Below, piece after piece: positions 43,215-50,976 of a DNA stretch of 64,000 nt. Origin of the DNA: Polaromonas sp047303325 (GTDB taxonomy: Bacteria; Pseudomonadota; Gammaproteobacteria; Burkholderiales; Burkholderiaceae_C); NCBI RefSeq assembly GCF_047303325.1, contig NZ_JBKBEX010000019.1, positions 35,248-99,247 of the forward strand. The letters run 5' to 3'. The notes under the pieces were generated by a model, which had not been told where the DNA came from, ran no database searches, and worked only from the letters and a program-made list of their open reading frames with translations. The stretch's first letter is position 1, and the number at the start of each line of letters is the position of its first letter. The position numbers and the translations under genes were made by a program.

Positions 43215-44264
43215 CTAGGCCTTGAAGCGATCCTTCGCGCGGCGCGCAAACTCGTTGGTATAGGTCTTGGCGATGTCTATCTTGTCGGCCCTGATGCTGG
43301 GGTCAAAGCTGGCCAGCGCCTTGAGCGCGGTGCGCGCGCCGTCGTCGGGAATGATGCCGTCCAGCGAAATCGACTCGCGCACCTTGTTGAAGGACGCCAG
43401 GTAGAGCGCACGGTCGCCCAGCAGATAACTTTCGGGCACGGTCTTGATGATGTCGCCCGGGCCGGCGGTCTGCAGCCACTTGAGGCCGTGCACGATGGCA
43501 TTGGCCATGGCCTGGCAGGTGTTGGGATGCTTTTGCACAAACTCCAGCGGCGCGTAGAGGCAGCCCGCGGGCATGGAGCCGCCGAACACCTCCGTCGTGC
43601 CTTTGAGGGTGCGCGTGTCGCTGATGATCTTGACCTCGCCTTTTTGCTCCAGCATGGTCATCACCGGGTCGGTGTTGCTCATGGCGTCGATCTGGCCCGA
43701 GCGCAGCGCGGTCAGCGCGCCGGCCGCCGTGCCCACGCCGATGAAGCTCACGTCGCTGGGCTTGAGGCCGGCGCGCGAAAGCACCAGGTTGGCCATCATG
43801 TTGGTCGACGAGCCCGGCGCCGACACGCCAATCTTCTTTCCCTTGAGGTCGGCCACGCTCTTGTAGTTGGGCATGTTCTTGGTCGAGATGCCGAAGGCGA
43901 TCTGCGGCGCCCTGCCCTGCAGCACAAAGGCCTGGAACATCTGGTTCTTGGCCTGCAGGTTGATGGTGTGCTCAAACGCACCCGAGCACACGTCGGCCGA
44001 GCCGCCCACCACGGCCTGCAGCGCGCGCGCGCCGCCCGCGAAATCACTGATCTCGATGTCCAGGCCCTCGGCCTTGAAGTAGCCCAGCTGTTCGGAAATC
44101 GTGAGCGGCAGGTAATAAAACGCGGCCTTGCCGCCGACGGCAATCGCGATCTTGCTTTTTTCGAGTTTGGGCTGGGCACGCAGCGACGGTAATGCCAGCG
44201 TCGCCACGGCCAGCGCAGTGCCGCCGGCAAAGCGGCGACGGGAAATCAGGGGGTGGCGGTTCAT
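43215..44264 (-). CDS. ABC transporter substrate-binding protein (NMT1/SsuA-like)
   Basis: 349 residues from ATG at 44264. N-terminus MNRHPLISRRRFAGGTALAVATL is a Tat-type signal (SRRRFAGG) with cleavage about ...SLRAQP. The mature protein has the two-lobe NMT1/SsuA pattern: FYYLPLTISEQLGYFKAEGLDIEI at the start, then DLKGKKIGVSAPGSSTNMMA. It delivers substrate to the permease/ATPase encoded downstream. Substrate (sulfonate, nitrate, taurine, pyrimidine or other) cannot be fixed from sequence. Confidence 0.9.
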   Translation of the reverse strand: MNRHPLISRRRFAGGTALAVATLALPSLRAQPKLEKSKIAIAVGGKAAFYYLPLTISEQLGYFKAEGLDIEISDFAGGARALQAVVGGSADVCSGAFEHTINLQAKNQMFQAFVLQGRAPQIAFGISTKNMPNYKSVADLKGKKIGVSAPGSSTNMMANLVLSRAGLKPSDVSFIGVGTAAGALTALRSGQIDAMSNTDPVMTMLEQKGEVKIISDTRTLKGTTEVFGGSMPAGCLYAPLEFVQKHPNTCQAMANAIVHGLKWLQTAGPGDIIKTVPESYLLGDRALYLASFNKVRESISLDGIIPDDGARTALKALASFDPSIRADKIDIAKTYTNEFARRAKDRFKA

Positions 44265-44308
44265 GCAAAGCCTCGTTTCTTGTGGATGACACAAGCTTAT
44301 CGAGACGT

Positions 44309-44344
44309 AAAAAAGCCCGCATCGGGGACATCCCGTGCGGGTTT
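44309..44344 (-). terminator. intrinsic terminator downstream of MAPEG gene
   Basis: GCCCGCA-T-CGGG / CCCG-TGCGGG(T) forms a stem with loop GACAT; on the minus strand it is followed by T6. It ends the MAPEG transcript before the binding-protein gene. Confidence 0.8.
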
Positions 44345-44400
44345 TCACCAAAAATCGGGCGTTGCGGTTACCAAAGGTTACCGCACGTAGCGCAGATGCT

Positions 44401-44814
44401 TCAGCGGTAAGCCGAAAGCAGGATCAGGATGTTGACAAAGAGCGCGACGGCCCATACCGCCGAGCGCGCCTTGGCCAGGTCGGCCACATACATCATGATG
44501 TAGGCAATGCGCAGAAAGACGAACAGCAGCGCCATGATGTCCAGCCGCGTCTGCGCGGCCTGCAGCATGTGGGCGATGATGACGGCCGCGAAGAAGAACG
44601 GCAGCGCCTCAAAGGTGTTCTGCTGCGCAGCGTTGGCGCGAGCGCGCCAGTCAGTCTGCCTGGCCAGCCAGGCGCGCGGGTTGTGGTTGTCAAAGCCGCC
44701 GTCGCGCCGGGGCGTCCTCATCATGCCGTACTTGGCGAGCGCCGCGCAGGCGATAGGCAACAGCGCCGCGATCAGCACACACCAGTAGGCAATGGTGAAA
44801 CGTGCGTATGTCAT
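44401..44814 (-). CDS. MAPEG family membrane protein
   Basis: 137 residues, four membrane helices. The family signature is ALAKYGMMRTPRRDGGFDNHNPRAWLARQTDWRARANAAQQNTFEALPFFF, with the RANAAQQNTFE core. The family includes glutathione-dependent membrane enzymes, but bacterial members of this subgroup have no proven activity. Downstream of recR on the same strand, with a terminator after it. Confidence 0.88.
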   Translation of the reverse strand: MTYARFTIAYWCVLIAALLPIACAALAKYGMMRTPRRDGGFDNHNPRAWLARQTDWRARANAAQQNTFEALPFFFAAVIIAHMLQAAQTRLDIMALLFVFLRIAYIMMYVADLAKARSAVWAVALFVNILILLSAYR

Positions 44815-44858
44815 GTGGGTTTTCCTTCCGTATGTTGTTGTGTCGTCGCGGGCGCCCC

Positions 44859-45485
44859 TCAGCGCCTGTCCACCAGCGCATGGGCAATCGTGCCCAGGTC
44901 CACGTATTCAAGTTCGCTGCCCACCGGCACGCCGCGCGCCAGGCGCGTCACCTGCACGCCGCGGCTTTTGAGCGCCTGGGCGATCACATGCGCCGTGGCC
45001 TCGCCCTCGGCCGTGAAGTTGGTCGCCAGGATCACCTCCTGCACCTCGCGTGAGGCCGGCGGCAGCGCTTCGCCGCGCTCGTCCTTGGGCACGACGCGGT
45101 CGAACAGCTTTTGCAGGCCTATGTCATTCGGGCCTATGCCGTCCAGCGGGCTCAGCTTGCCCATCAGCACAAAGTACAGGCCCTTGTAGGCCAGCGTGCG
45201 CTCCAGCGCCGCCTGGTCGGCCGGGGTTTCGACCACGCAGAGCTTGCTGCGGTCGCGCTGCGGATTCGCGCAGGTGCTGCAAAGCTCCTGCTCGGTCAGC
45301 GTGTTGCACAGGCTGCAGTGCCGCACACTGCCCACCGCATGCTCAAGCGCGCGCGCGATCTGCAAGGCGCCGGGCTTGTCGTGCTGCAGCAGGTGAAAAG
45401 CCATGCGCGCGGCCGACTTGGCGCCCACGCCCGGCAGCTTGCGCAGCGCCTGGGTCAGGCCTTCAAGGGCATTGGAGTCAGCCAT
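44859..45485 (-). CDS. recR: recombination mediator protein
   Basis: Works with RecF/RecO to load RecA at gaps. 208 residues, standard length. The helix-hairpin-helix LRKLPGVGAKSAARMAF is near residues 14-30, the zinc finger is C-SLC-x8-C-STC in residues about 57-72, and the Toprim domain has VVETPADQAALE and the LSPLDGIGP segment. It follows ybaB and dnaX, the conserved order. Confidence 0.97.
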   Translation of the reverse strand: MADSNALEGLTQALRKLPGVGAKSAARMAFHLLQHDKPGALQIARALEHAVGSVRHCSLCNTLTEQELCSTCANPQRDRSKLCVVETPADQAALERTLAYKGLYFVLMGKLSPLDGIGPNDIGLQKLFDRVVPKDERGEALPPASREVQEVILATNFTAEGEATAHVIAQALKSRGVQVTRLARGVPVGSELEYVDLGTIAHALVDRR

Positions 45486-45500
45486 TCAGGGCAGCAGCCC

Positions 45501-45824
45501 TTAAAAGGGTAATTTCATGCCTGGGGGAAGGCCCGCGGTCAGCTTGCCCATTTTTTCCTGGCTGACTTCCTCGGCCTTGCGCACGGCGGCGTTGAAAGCC
45601 GCGGCCACCAGGTCTTCCAGCATGTCCTTGTCGTCGGCCAGCAGGCTGGGGTCGATCTCGATGCGCTTGACGTCGTGCTTGCAGGTCATGGTGACCTTCA
45701 CCAGGCCGGCGCCGGCCTCGGCCGTCACTTCCACAAAAGCCAGTTCGTCCTGTGCTTTCTTGATGTTGTCCTGCATGGCTTGCGCCTGCTTCATGAGGCC
45801 TGCGAGTTGTCCTTTGTTAAACAT
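45501..45824 (-). CDS. ybaB: YbaB/EbfC nucleoid-associated protein
   Basis: 107 residues. The protein begins MFNKGQLAGLMKQAQAMQ and has the family motif VEVTAEAGAGLVKVTMTCKHDVKRIEIDPSLL; it ends GLPPGMKLPF as expected. Binds DNA as a dimer. Between dnaX and recR on the same strand. Confidence 0.96.
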   Translation of the reverse strand: MFNKGQLAGLMKQAQAMQDNIKKAQDELAFVEVTAEAGAGLVKVTMTCKHDVKRIEIDPSLLADDKDMLEDLVAAAFNAAVRKAEEVSQEKMGKLTAGLPPGMKLPF

Positions 45825-45908
45825 GGAGTCTTCCTTTTGAATCGTGAAATCGGGGAATGTGGGGTGTTGGAATGCGTGCTGACAAACCGTCTTTGAAACT
45901 GTCTTTGA

Positions 45909-47738
45909 TCATATCGACTTGGCCGCCAGCGGCCGTATGCTGCCGGGGACAATTTTCGCCCCCCAGTCGCGCATCATGTCCTGCACCAGCGGGTCGTTCT
46001 GGATCATTTCTTCGGCCGCGCGCTGGCGCTCGGCGGCCGCGGCGCCATTGCGGCGCGCCGGGGTGTCGGTGACCGGGCCGACCTCCACCACGAGCTTGAG
46101 GCCAGCGTCGCCCACATGGGTTTGCAGCGCGGCCTGCAGCTTTTCACGCGCGGCCGCCTGGTTCAGCGATTCACGTTCCACGCGCAGCGTCCACAGGCTG
46201 CCGTCCTGGCTGCGCAGCTCCGACTGCAGGCCCAGCTCGCGCGTCAGCGCCGCCACAGCCTCGGCCGCGACCAGCTGGTTGACCGTCTGGCCCCAGGCTT
46301 CGCCCAGTGGCACGGGCACCAGCGGCGGGGGTGTGGTGGAAGGCGCGCTGGCCGGTGGGCGTGGTTGTGGCGCTGGCGTAGCCTGCACCGGCGCAGGCTC
46401 GGGCATGGCCGGGGTGCTGGCGCTGAAATGGGGTGCGGGTTGCGCGCGCTCGGCTTGCGCGGCCGGTGCCGGGGCCGCCACAGGCGGCCTTCTTTCGACA
46501 GCCGGCGCGGCTGGTGCTGAGGCCGCCACAGGCGACGGGGCCGGCGCGGACGCAACGGCCCGCGTCAGCTCAGGCTGAGGCTTTTTTCCGGGCTCGGCGG
46601 CACCCCCCGCATGGCTGGGGGCGGCCGAAGCCGAGGGTTTGAAGGCCAGCAGGCGCAGCAGCACCATGGTCAGGCCCGCGTATTCGTCAGGCGCCAAGCC
46701 CAATTCGCCGCGGCCGTGCAGGCACAGGCTGTACAGCAGCTGGGTTTCGTCGGCCGGCAGCGCGCGCGCCAGCCGCGCCGTCTCGGCGATGTCCGGGTCG
46801 GCATCGTCGCCGCCCTCGCCCATCTCCGGCACGGCCTGCAGCACCGCCATGCGCTGCAGCACCGTCGTCATTTCTTCGAGCGTGGAGGCCGCGCTCAAGC
46901 CGTTAAGCCGCAGCGCCTCCGAGGTTTCCACCACCGTCTTGCCGTCGCCGCGCGCCAGCGCGTCCAGCAGGCGGTAAACATAGCTGCGGTCCACACTGCC
47001 CAGCATGGTGCGCACGCTGGCTTCCTCGAGCGAGCCCGAGCCGAAGGCAATCGCCTGGTCGGTCAGCGAGAGCGCGTCGCGCATGGAGCCGCGCGCCGCG
47101 CGCGCCAGCAGGCGCAGCGCCTGCGGCTCGGCCGGCACGTTTTCCACGCCCAGCACCTGGGTCAAATGTTCGAGCACCGTCTCGGGCGCCATGGGCCGCA
47201 GGTTGAACTGCAGGCAGCGCGACAGCACCGTAGCCGGCACCTTCTGCGGGTCGGTCGTGGCCAGCACAAACTTCAGGTATTCGGGCGGCTCCTCCAGCGT
47301 CTTGAGCATGGCGTTAAAGGCCGTGTTCGTGAGCATGTGGACTTCGTCGATCATGAAGACCTTGAAGCGGCCCACGACAGGTTTGTAAACCGCCTGCTCG
47401 AGCAGCTGCGCGATTTCATCTACACCGCGGTTGGACGCGGCATCCAGCTCGGTGTAGTCGACAAAACGGCCGCTGTCGATGTCGGTGCAGGCCTGGCACA
47501 CACCGCAGGGCGTGGCCGTGATGCCACCCTGCCCATCCGGGCCCAGGCAGTTCAGCGACTTGGCCAGGATGCGCGAAATCGTCGTCTTGCCCACGCCCCG
47601 CGTGCCGGTAAACAGGTAAGCATGGTGCAAACGCTGCGTCGCCAGCGCATTGCCCAAAGCCTGCACCACATGCGACTGCCCCACCATTTCAGAGAAATTT
47701 TTGGGGCGGTATTTGCGGGCGAGAACGAGATAGGACAT
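45909..47738 (-). CDS. dnaX: DNA polymerase III subunits tau/gamma
   Basis: Clamp-loader ATPase of the replisome. 609 residues from ATG at 47738 (MSYLVLARKYRPKNF). Walker A GTRGVGKTT near residues 44-52, four zinc-binding Cys in the CLG...CGVCQAC stretch, DEVHML (Walker B), and the SRC sensor in VLSRCLQF. Domain III ends near residue 370. The tau-specific half begins with a Pro/Ala-rich linker and ends in the polymerase-binding part. Codons 385-386 form an A AAA AAG slippery sequence (46587-46581) that could yield a 389-residue gamma product. Confidence 0.96.
   Translation of the reverse strand: MSYLVLARKYRPKNFSEMVGQSHVVQALGNALATQRLHHAYLFTGTRGVGKTTISRILAKSLNCLGPDGQGGITATPCGVCQACTDIDSGRFVDYTELDAASNRGVDEIAQLLEQAVYKPVVGRFKVFMIDEVHMLTNTAFNAMLKTLEEPPEYLKFVLATTDPQKVPATVLSRCLQFNLRPMAPETVLEHLTQVLGVENVPAEPQALRLLARAARGSMRDALSLTDQAIAFGSGSLEEASVRTMLGSVDRSYVYRLLDALARGDGKTVVETSEALRLNGLSAASTLEEMTTVLQRMAVLQAVPEMGEGGDDADPDIAETARLARALPADETQLLYSLCLHGRGELGLAPDEYAGLTMVLLRLLAFKPSASAAPSHAGGAAEPGKKPQPELTRAVASAPAPSPVAASAPAAPAVERRPPVAAPAPAAQAERAQPAPHFSASTPAMPEPAPVQATPAPQPRPPASAPSTTPPPLVPVPLGEAWGQTVNQLVAAEAVAALTRELGLQSELRSQDGSLWTLRVERESLNQAAAREKLQAALQTHVGDAGLKLVVEVGPVTDTPARRNGAAAAERQRAAEEMIQNDPLVQDMMRDWGAKIVPGSIRPLAAKSI
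46570..46587 (-). promoter_or_regulatory. candidate -1 frameshift site in dnaX
   Basis: The zero frame reads GGA AAA AAG CCT CAG (46589 downward), so A AAA AAG, the E. coli dnaX heptamer, occurs in the same phase. After a -1 slip the ribosome reads GCC TCA GCC TGA and stops at 46572-46570, giving a 389-residue protein that ends KKASA. A run of six G on the mRNA about 16 nt upstream (46603-46608) could act as a Shine-Dalgarno-like stimulator; downstream pairing is GC-rich but not clear-cut. Confidence 0.65.
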
Positions 47739-47829
47739 ATCCAGGCATTCTAAATTGCCCACGGCAGTGTTTCGGGGGGCATTTGCCGGACTATGTTCCC
47801 CAGGACACAAGGGTCATTCCCAAGTCCCG

Positions 47830-47835
47830 TACAAT
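47830..47835 (+). promoter_or_regulatory. -10 box of the SRP RNA gene
   Basis: TACAAT lies 4-5 bases before the predicted 5' end of the SRP RNA (47840). No good -35 hexamer is seen at 17 bases; ACAAGG is at that position. Confidence 0.5.
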
Positions 47836-47839
47836 TGTG

Positions 47840-47939
47840 GGTGACGGGCCTTCCCGCATGGTAAAGCGGCCAACCGGGTCAGGTGGGGAACCAAGCAGCC
47901 CTAACTGTGGAGCCAGTGCCGGGGTCAAGGCTCGTCACC
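47840..47939 (+). ncRNA. ffs: 4.5S signal recognition particle RNA
   Basis: About 100 nt. The conserved SRP core is visible: GGTCAGG, then GGAA, then AAGCAGCC (47877-47900), the Ffh-binding domain. The ends pair: GGTGACGGGCCTT with AAGGCTCGTCACC. This is the short bacterial SRP RNA, which with Ffh targets nascent membrane proteins. It lies between dnaX (divergent) and the AT-rich block. Confidence 0.9.
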
Positions 47940-48445
47940 TTATTCATCTCAGATCCGCTGTTCTTGCGGGTTTCTTGCCTAGAGCGGCTTCTCGCCGTGG
48001 TTTTGTGTCACTTGAGTGCGCCACTTCATTAATTGGAGCTGGAATCCGTACTCCCCCTTCCTCGGTGGACTCCGGATTGTGAATCTACCTCAAAGTGCTC
48101 CACTATTTTCGGGATTTTGTTGCCCCGCTTACCAGCCAGGCGACCTGGCCTCTCGGCATAGGGATCGAGCTTATTTGAGCTGCCCCGCCTTTGGGTCCGT
48201 CCTCAAGTACTTGGGCTCACTTTCTTCAGGTTGCAGGCTCCTCTTCGCCGTGTTGGGAGCCAGGCCTGCACGCGTTGAGAATCTTCCGGATAGACATCTG
48301 ATCTAGCAATGCCCAACGTCTGATGACATTCAATGCCGACAGATCTATCACTCTTCAGCTCCCCCTGTTTTTAAAACAAGCAGGATAGGCCTGCATGGGT
48401 CGAATTTGGATGGAAATTACCGCGCTGATGGTGTCTGTTGAAGAT
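47940..48445. other. 500-base gap with no recognised gene
   Basis: After the SRP RNA there is a CCGC/GCGG hairpin followed by GTTTCTT (about 47953-47975) that may be its terminator. The rest has only short ORFs without recognisable products or ribosome sites. GCCAGG-CGA-CCTGGC (about 48134-48150) is a small hairpin. Base composition drifts toward AT. I see no transposase, integrase or tRNA. Confidence 0.5.
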
Positions 48446-49312
48446 TTAAGCTGGATCAACGATTACACCCCTTTCATTGCGAGCTACCCAACCATCCGGC
48501 TCCTTAGTTATCGTGAGTCCCGCTCCGGGCGGAATATCCCAGTTTCCAAGCTCCCCCTTCCATTCGATATTTCCATTGAGAAATTTAGAAGAAAAATCTC
48601 TACGCTCGAAGTCGATTTGTGTACCTCTAATATCTTTAACAAAAATCTCTTCAACATAATCCAGTCGCAGACACGAGTCGACTATTGCCGAACGAATTGC
48701 GAGATTGTCGGAGCGTCCGGGGTGGCTAACCGAAGGGTATGTCATCCCTCCCACTTCCACATCACTACTTTCGTCGATAGTGCCTTGCATCATCCGCTCA
48801 GCAATCGCTGCAGTTATTTTGTACTGGCTGGAATAGGTAGCGTGAATCGGTTGCAGGAACTTGGTTTCGAAGAAAGTCGAGACCATGTCACTCAGGTAAT
48901 TACCTTCGCCATCCTCAACTTCTGGGGCCATCTGAATGACATAAAAATCCTCGCAGACTGACCATTTGGAAATGTAAAAGCATTCACCGGGTTGAACATT
49001 TAGCTCAAAAAAAACGGCCCCTGGATCAGGGCTGCAATAGAAAACTGGCATGCCTGGCGGATTGCATCGTTGAAAGTTAACCACTAGGTGCTCAGGCGGA
49101 TAGCCAAGTTGGCTTTTGAGGGTTGGCTTCTCTTTATATCTCACGCCGCGATACAAACGAACGTCTTTCCTTGGCATAAAGGCCCGCAGTTGGAGGCCTA
49201 CAAATAGCTTAGATACCTGCTCTTTTATATAGCCGAAATCTGCCCGCTCCAAGTCCATACGATTTAGCTGTCGTATCAACTCTCTAGCTTTGCTTGCTTG
49301 AAGCAGTTTCAA
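48446..49312 (-). CDS. RES-domain protein (possible NAD-targeting toxin)
   Basis: 288 residues from TTG at 49312 with a strong AAGGAG 5 bases before it. RES family hallmarks are present in order: R55 in LYRGVRY, R82 and N84 in FQRCNPPGMPVFYCSPDP, E103 in VFFELN, and S194 in MTYPSVSHPGRSDNLAIRS. The last gives the domain its name (Arg-Glu-Ser). In Xre-RES toxin-antitoxin pairs this domain destroys NAD+. Here no Xre-type antitoxin is adjacent. The C-terminal ~70 residues extend beyond the domain. The gene and its neighbours are AT-richer than the surroundings, which suggests transfer. Confidence 0.8.
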   Translation of the reverse strand: MKLLQASKARELIRQLNRMDLERADFGYIKEQVSKLFVGLQLRAFMPRKDVRLYRGVRYKEKPTLKSQLGYPPEHLVVNFQRCNPPGMPVFYCSPDPGAVFFELNVQPGECFYISKWSVCEDFYVIQMAPEVEDGEGNYLSDMVSTFFETKFLQPIHATYSSQYKITAAIAERMMQGTIDESSDVEVGGMTYPSVSHPGRSDNLAIRSAIVDSCLRLDYVEEIFVKDIRGTQIDFERRDFSSKFLNGNIEWKGELGNWDIPPGAGLTITKEPDGWVARNERGVIVDPA

Positions 49313-49382
49313 CTGAACTCCTTGAGGTATGCGGTTTTAATTCAGTGTCTTACTTCAAGCTACTTGATACCTCGGTCATCTA

Positions 49383-49700
49383 TTAAGCCTTACTCAATTG
49401 CTTTTGGTATTGCATTTTCTCTTCAGCGTTTATTACAGCACTGTAGAGTGACATGAGATCCTTTGCCAACACCTCCGGCTCAGACTTCATTCTGACCGTT
49501 GAAATGGTTCCAATACCATAGCCTGAGTATTTGATATCCATGAACTGAATCAAGTCGTTCGGTGCGTCCTCGCCAAAATATCGAATGACCTCAGCCACGT
49601 TTGAGAACATCTTTTCTTCAAACATAGGCTCACCAGCATCCTCCAAAGTCGCCACGTACATGCCGCTTTCAAATTTCTCGATATGGAGCGTTGGGACCAT
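49383..49700 (-). CDS. hypothetical protein upstream of the RES gene
   Basis: 105 residues from ATG at 49700 (a TTG at 49730 is in frame but overlaps the gene behind it). Soluble, acidic, with no family I can name. Notable stretch: YFGEDAPNDLIQFMDIKYSG, then YGIGTISTVRMKSEP. It ends 70 bases before the RES start on the same strand. Its position (small gene immediately upstream) matches where antitoxins sit; this is only inference, as it lacks a helix-turn-helix. Confidence 0.6.
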   Translation of the reverse strand: MVPTLHIEKFESGMYVATLEDAGEPMFEEKMFSNVAEVIRYFGEDAPNDLIQFMDIKYSGYGIGTISTVRMKSEPEVLAKDLMSLYSAVINAEEKMQYQKQLSKA

Positions 49701-49716
49701 TGGTTTTTTCTCAGAG

Positions 49717-49995
49717 TTATCTACCAACAAATGGGATATCGGAAACTAAAACCTCAGCGGCTATTCCTACCTGATTCAGGAGTAACTCGACGGAGTTTCT
49801 TCGCTTGAGCTTGTCATGATGCGGGCCCACGATTATTCTTTTAATGGGAAGTTTAGGCAATGCCACACCATTCAGAGGCTCAAACAACGATAGATAAGGC
49901 ACAAGAACGCCCTGACGCGAGAATGACCTCAAAGGTTTTTTACTCAACGATTTCCCAACTTTCTTTCTGCGCTTTAGTTGGGTGGCGGGCATCAT
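49717..49995 (-). pseudogene. 5'-truncated DUF2971-like remnant
   Basis: 92 residues. The last 60 match the C-terminal end of DUF2971 proteins in pattern: LVPYLSL...LPIKRIIVGP...SVELLLNQ...G...VLVSDIPFVG. A full DUF2971 protein is 250-300 residues, and the N-terminal half is missing. The first 25 residues are Lys/Arg-rich and unlike the family. A stop codon lies in frame five codons upstream. Likely a degraded fragment of a former island gene; the C-terminus overlaps the next start region. Could also be a real short protein. Confidence 0.5.
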
Positions 49996-50047
49996 CTACT
50001 TGGACTAGATGACGGGAAGACTGGGGTTTTCCTGAGGGCTTATCCCG

Positions 50048-50524
50048 CTACAGCCGCTGCTCCACATGCCGCATCAGCCCCTCGCAAGCATCCTCCACCA
50101 GGTCCAGCACATGCTCAAAGCCGTCCTTGCCGCCGTAGTAGGGATCGGGCACGACCGGGCTGTCATGCCTTAAACAAAACTCGGTGAGCCTGCGCACCTT
50201 GCCCAGGTGTTCCGGTGGGCATTCTTCCTGGATCAAAGCCAGGTTGTCCCAGTCCATGGCCAGGATCAGGTCGTGGCGCTCGAAATCCGCCTCCGCAATC
50301 TGCCGGGCCCTGAGGCCTGAAAGGTCATAACCCCGCCGGGCCGCATGCGCCTGGGAGCGCTCGTCGGGCGGGTTGCCGGGGTGGTAGTTGTGGGTGCCGG
50401 CCGAATCGACCTGCACTTGCTTGCCGAGGCCCCGCTCCAGGACTTTGCGCTGGAACACGCCATGGGCCGTGGGGCTGCGGCAGATATTGCCCATGCAGAC
50501 AAAGAGGACGGAATAGGGTTTCAT
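50048..50524 (-). CDS. low-molecular-weight protein tyrosine phosphatase
   Basis: 158 residues. The P-loop is C10-MGNIC-R16-S, matching CX5R(S/T), in LFVCMGNICRSPTA. The general acid lies in VVPDPYYGG. All catalytic elements are intact. Bacterial members often dephosphorylate tyrosine kinases or act in exopolysaccharide control; none is nearby. High-GC, so it marks the return to resident chromosome after the AT-rich block. Confidence 0.95.
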   Translation of the reverse strand: MKPYSVLFVCMGNICRSPTAHGVFQRKVLERGLGKQVQVDSAGTHNYHPGNPPDERSQAHAARRGYDLSGLRARQIAEADFERHDLILAMDWDNLALIQEECPPEHLGKVRRLTEFCLRHDSPVVPDPYYGGKDGFEHVLDLVEDACEGLMRHVEQRL

Positions 50525-50703
50525 GTGAGGGATGTGGGCCGAAAACTGCCCTGTGGGGCCTGCCCAGCCACCTTAATCTACCAGAGCGGTTTCAAGTTTT
50601 CCGCCCTGCCCCGCGCTCACCCGAGCCACCGGGCACGCCGAAAGGGCCATAGCCACAGCCACCCCATGCGTATACAGTCCACTGAACAGGGGACAACAAT
50701 GCC

Positions 50704-50976
50704 ATGCTGATGACCTGCATAGGGGGCCCGCTTCACGGGCTGCAAGTGGGACTTGCCGACAATGCCCGGGTGTATGAGGTGCAGGACGGCAAGCCGCGTG
50801 CACGTTATTTGCGGCAGGTGCCGTCGCAGCACTACGACCCGCAAACGGGCAACGCGGGCTCCACGGCCTTCTTTGCGCTAAGTTCGCTGAGCGGGATGGA
50901 GGTGACGAACCTGATCATCACCCACCTGGAAAGCTTTCGGCCCCGGGTTTTGCCGGTCGCGTCAAAGCCCGTCTGA
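50704..50976 (+). CDS. hypothetical protein, 90 aa
   Basis: MLMTCIGGPLHGLQVGLADN..., no recognisable domain. A GGPLHG turn followed by YEVQDGKPRARYLRQV suggests a small beta domain. AGGGGACAAC lies upstream. It converges with the 50962-51528 gene, with a 15-base overlap at the 3' ends. Lone plus-strand gene in this stretch; function unknown. Confidence 0.55.
   Translation: MLMTCIGGPLHGLQVGLADNARVYEVQDGKPRARYLRQVPSQHYDPQTGNAGSTAFFALSSLSGMEVTNLIITHLESFRPRVLPVASKPV

Noticed and set aside
46563..46581. Strong stimulatory stem-loop after the dnaX slippery site
   Set aside because: Short stems such as CAGC/GCTG are possible but none stands out; not claimed as a feature.
47783..48306. Two short plus-strand frames around and after the SRP RNA
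   Set aside because: One overlaps the RNA gene; neither has ribosome site, family resemblance or consistent codon use.
48395..48961. 188-codon plus-strand frame opposite the RES gene
   Set aside because: The minus strand has the RES motifs and a strong ribosome site; this is its shadow.
47940..50040. Attachment-site duplication of the ffs 3' end
   Set aside because: I searched by eye for a second copy of the SRP RNA end near 50040 and saw none.
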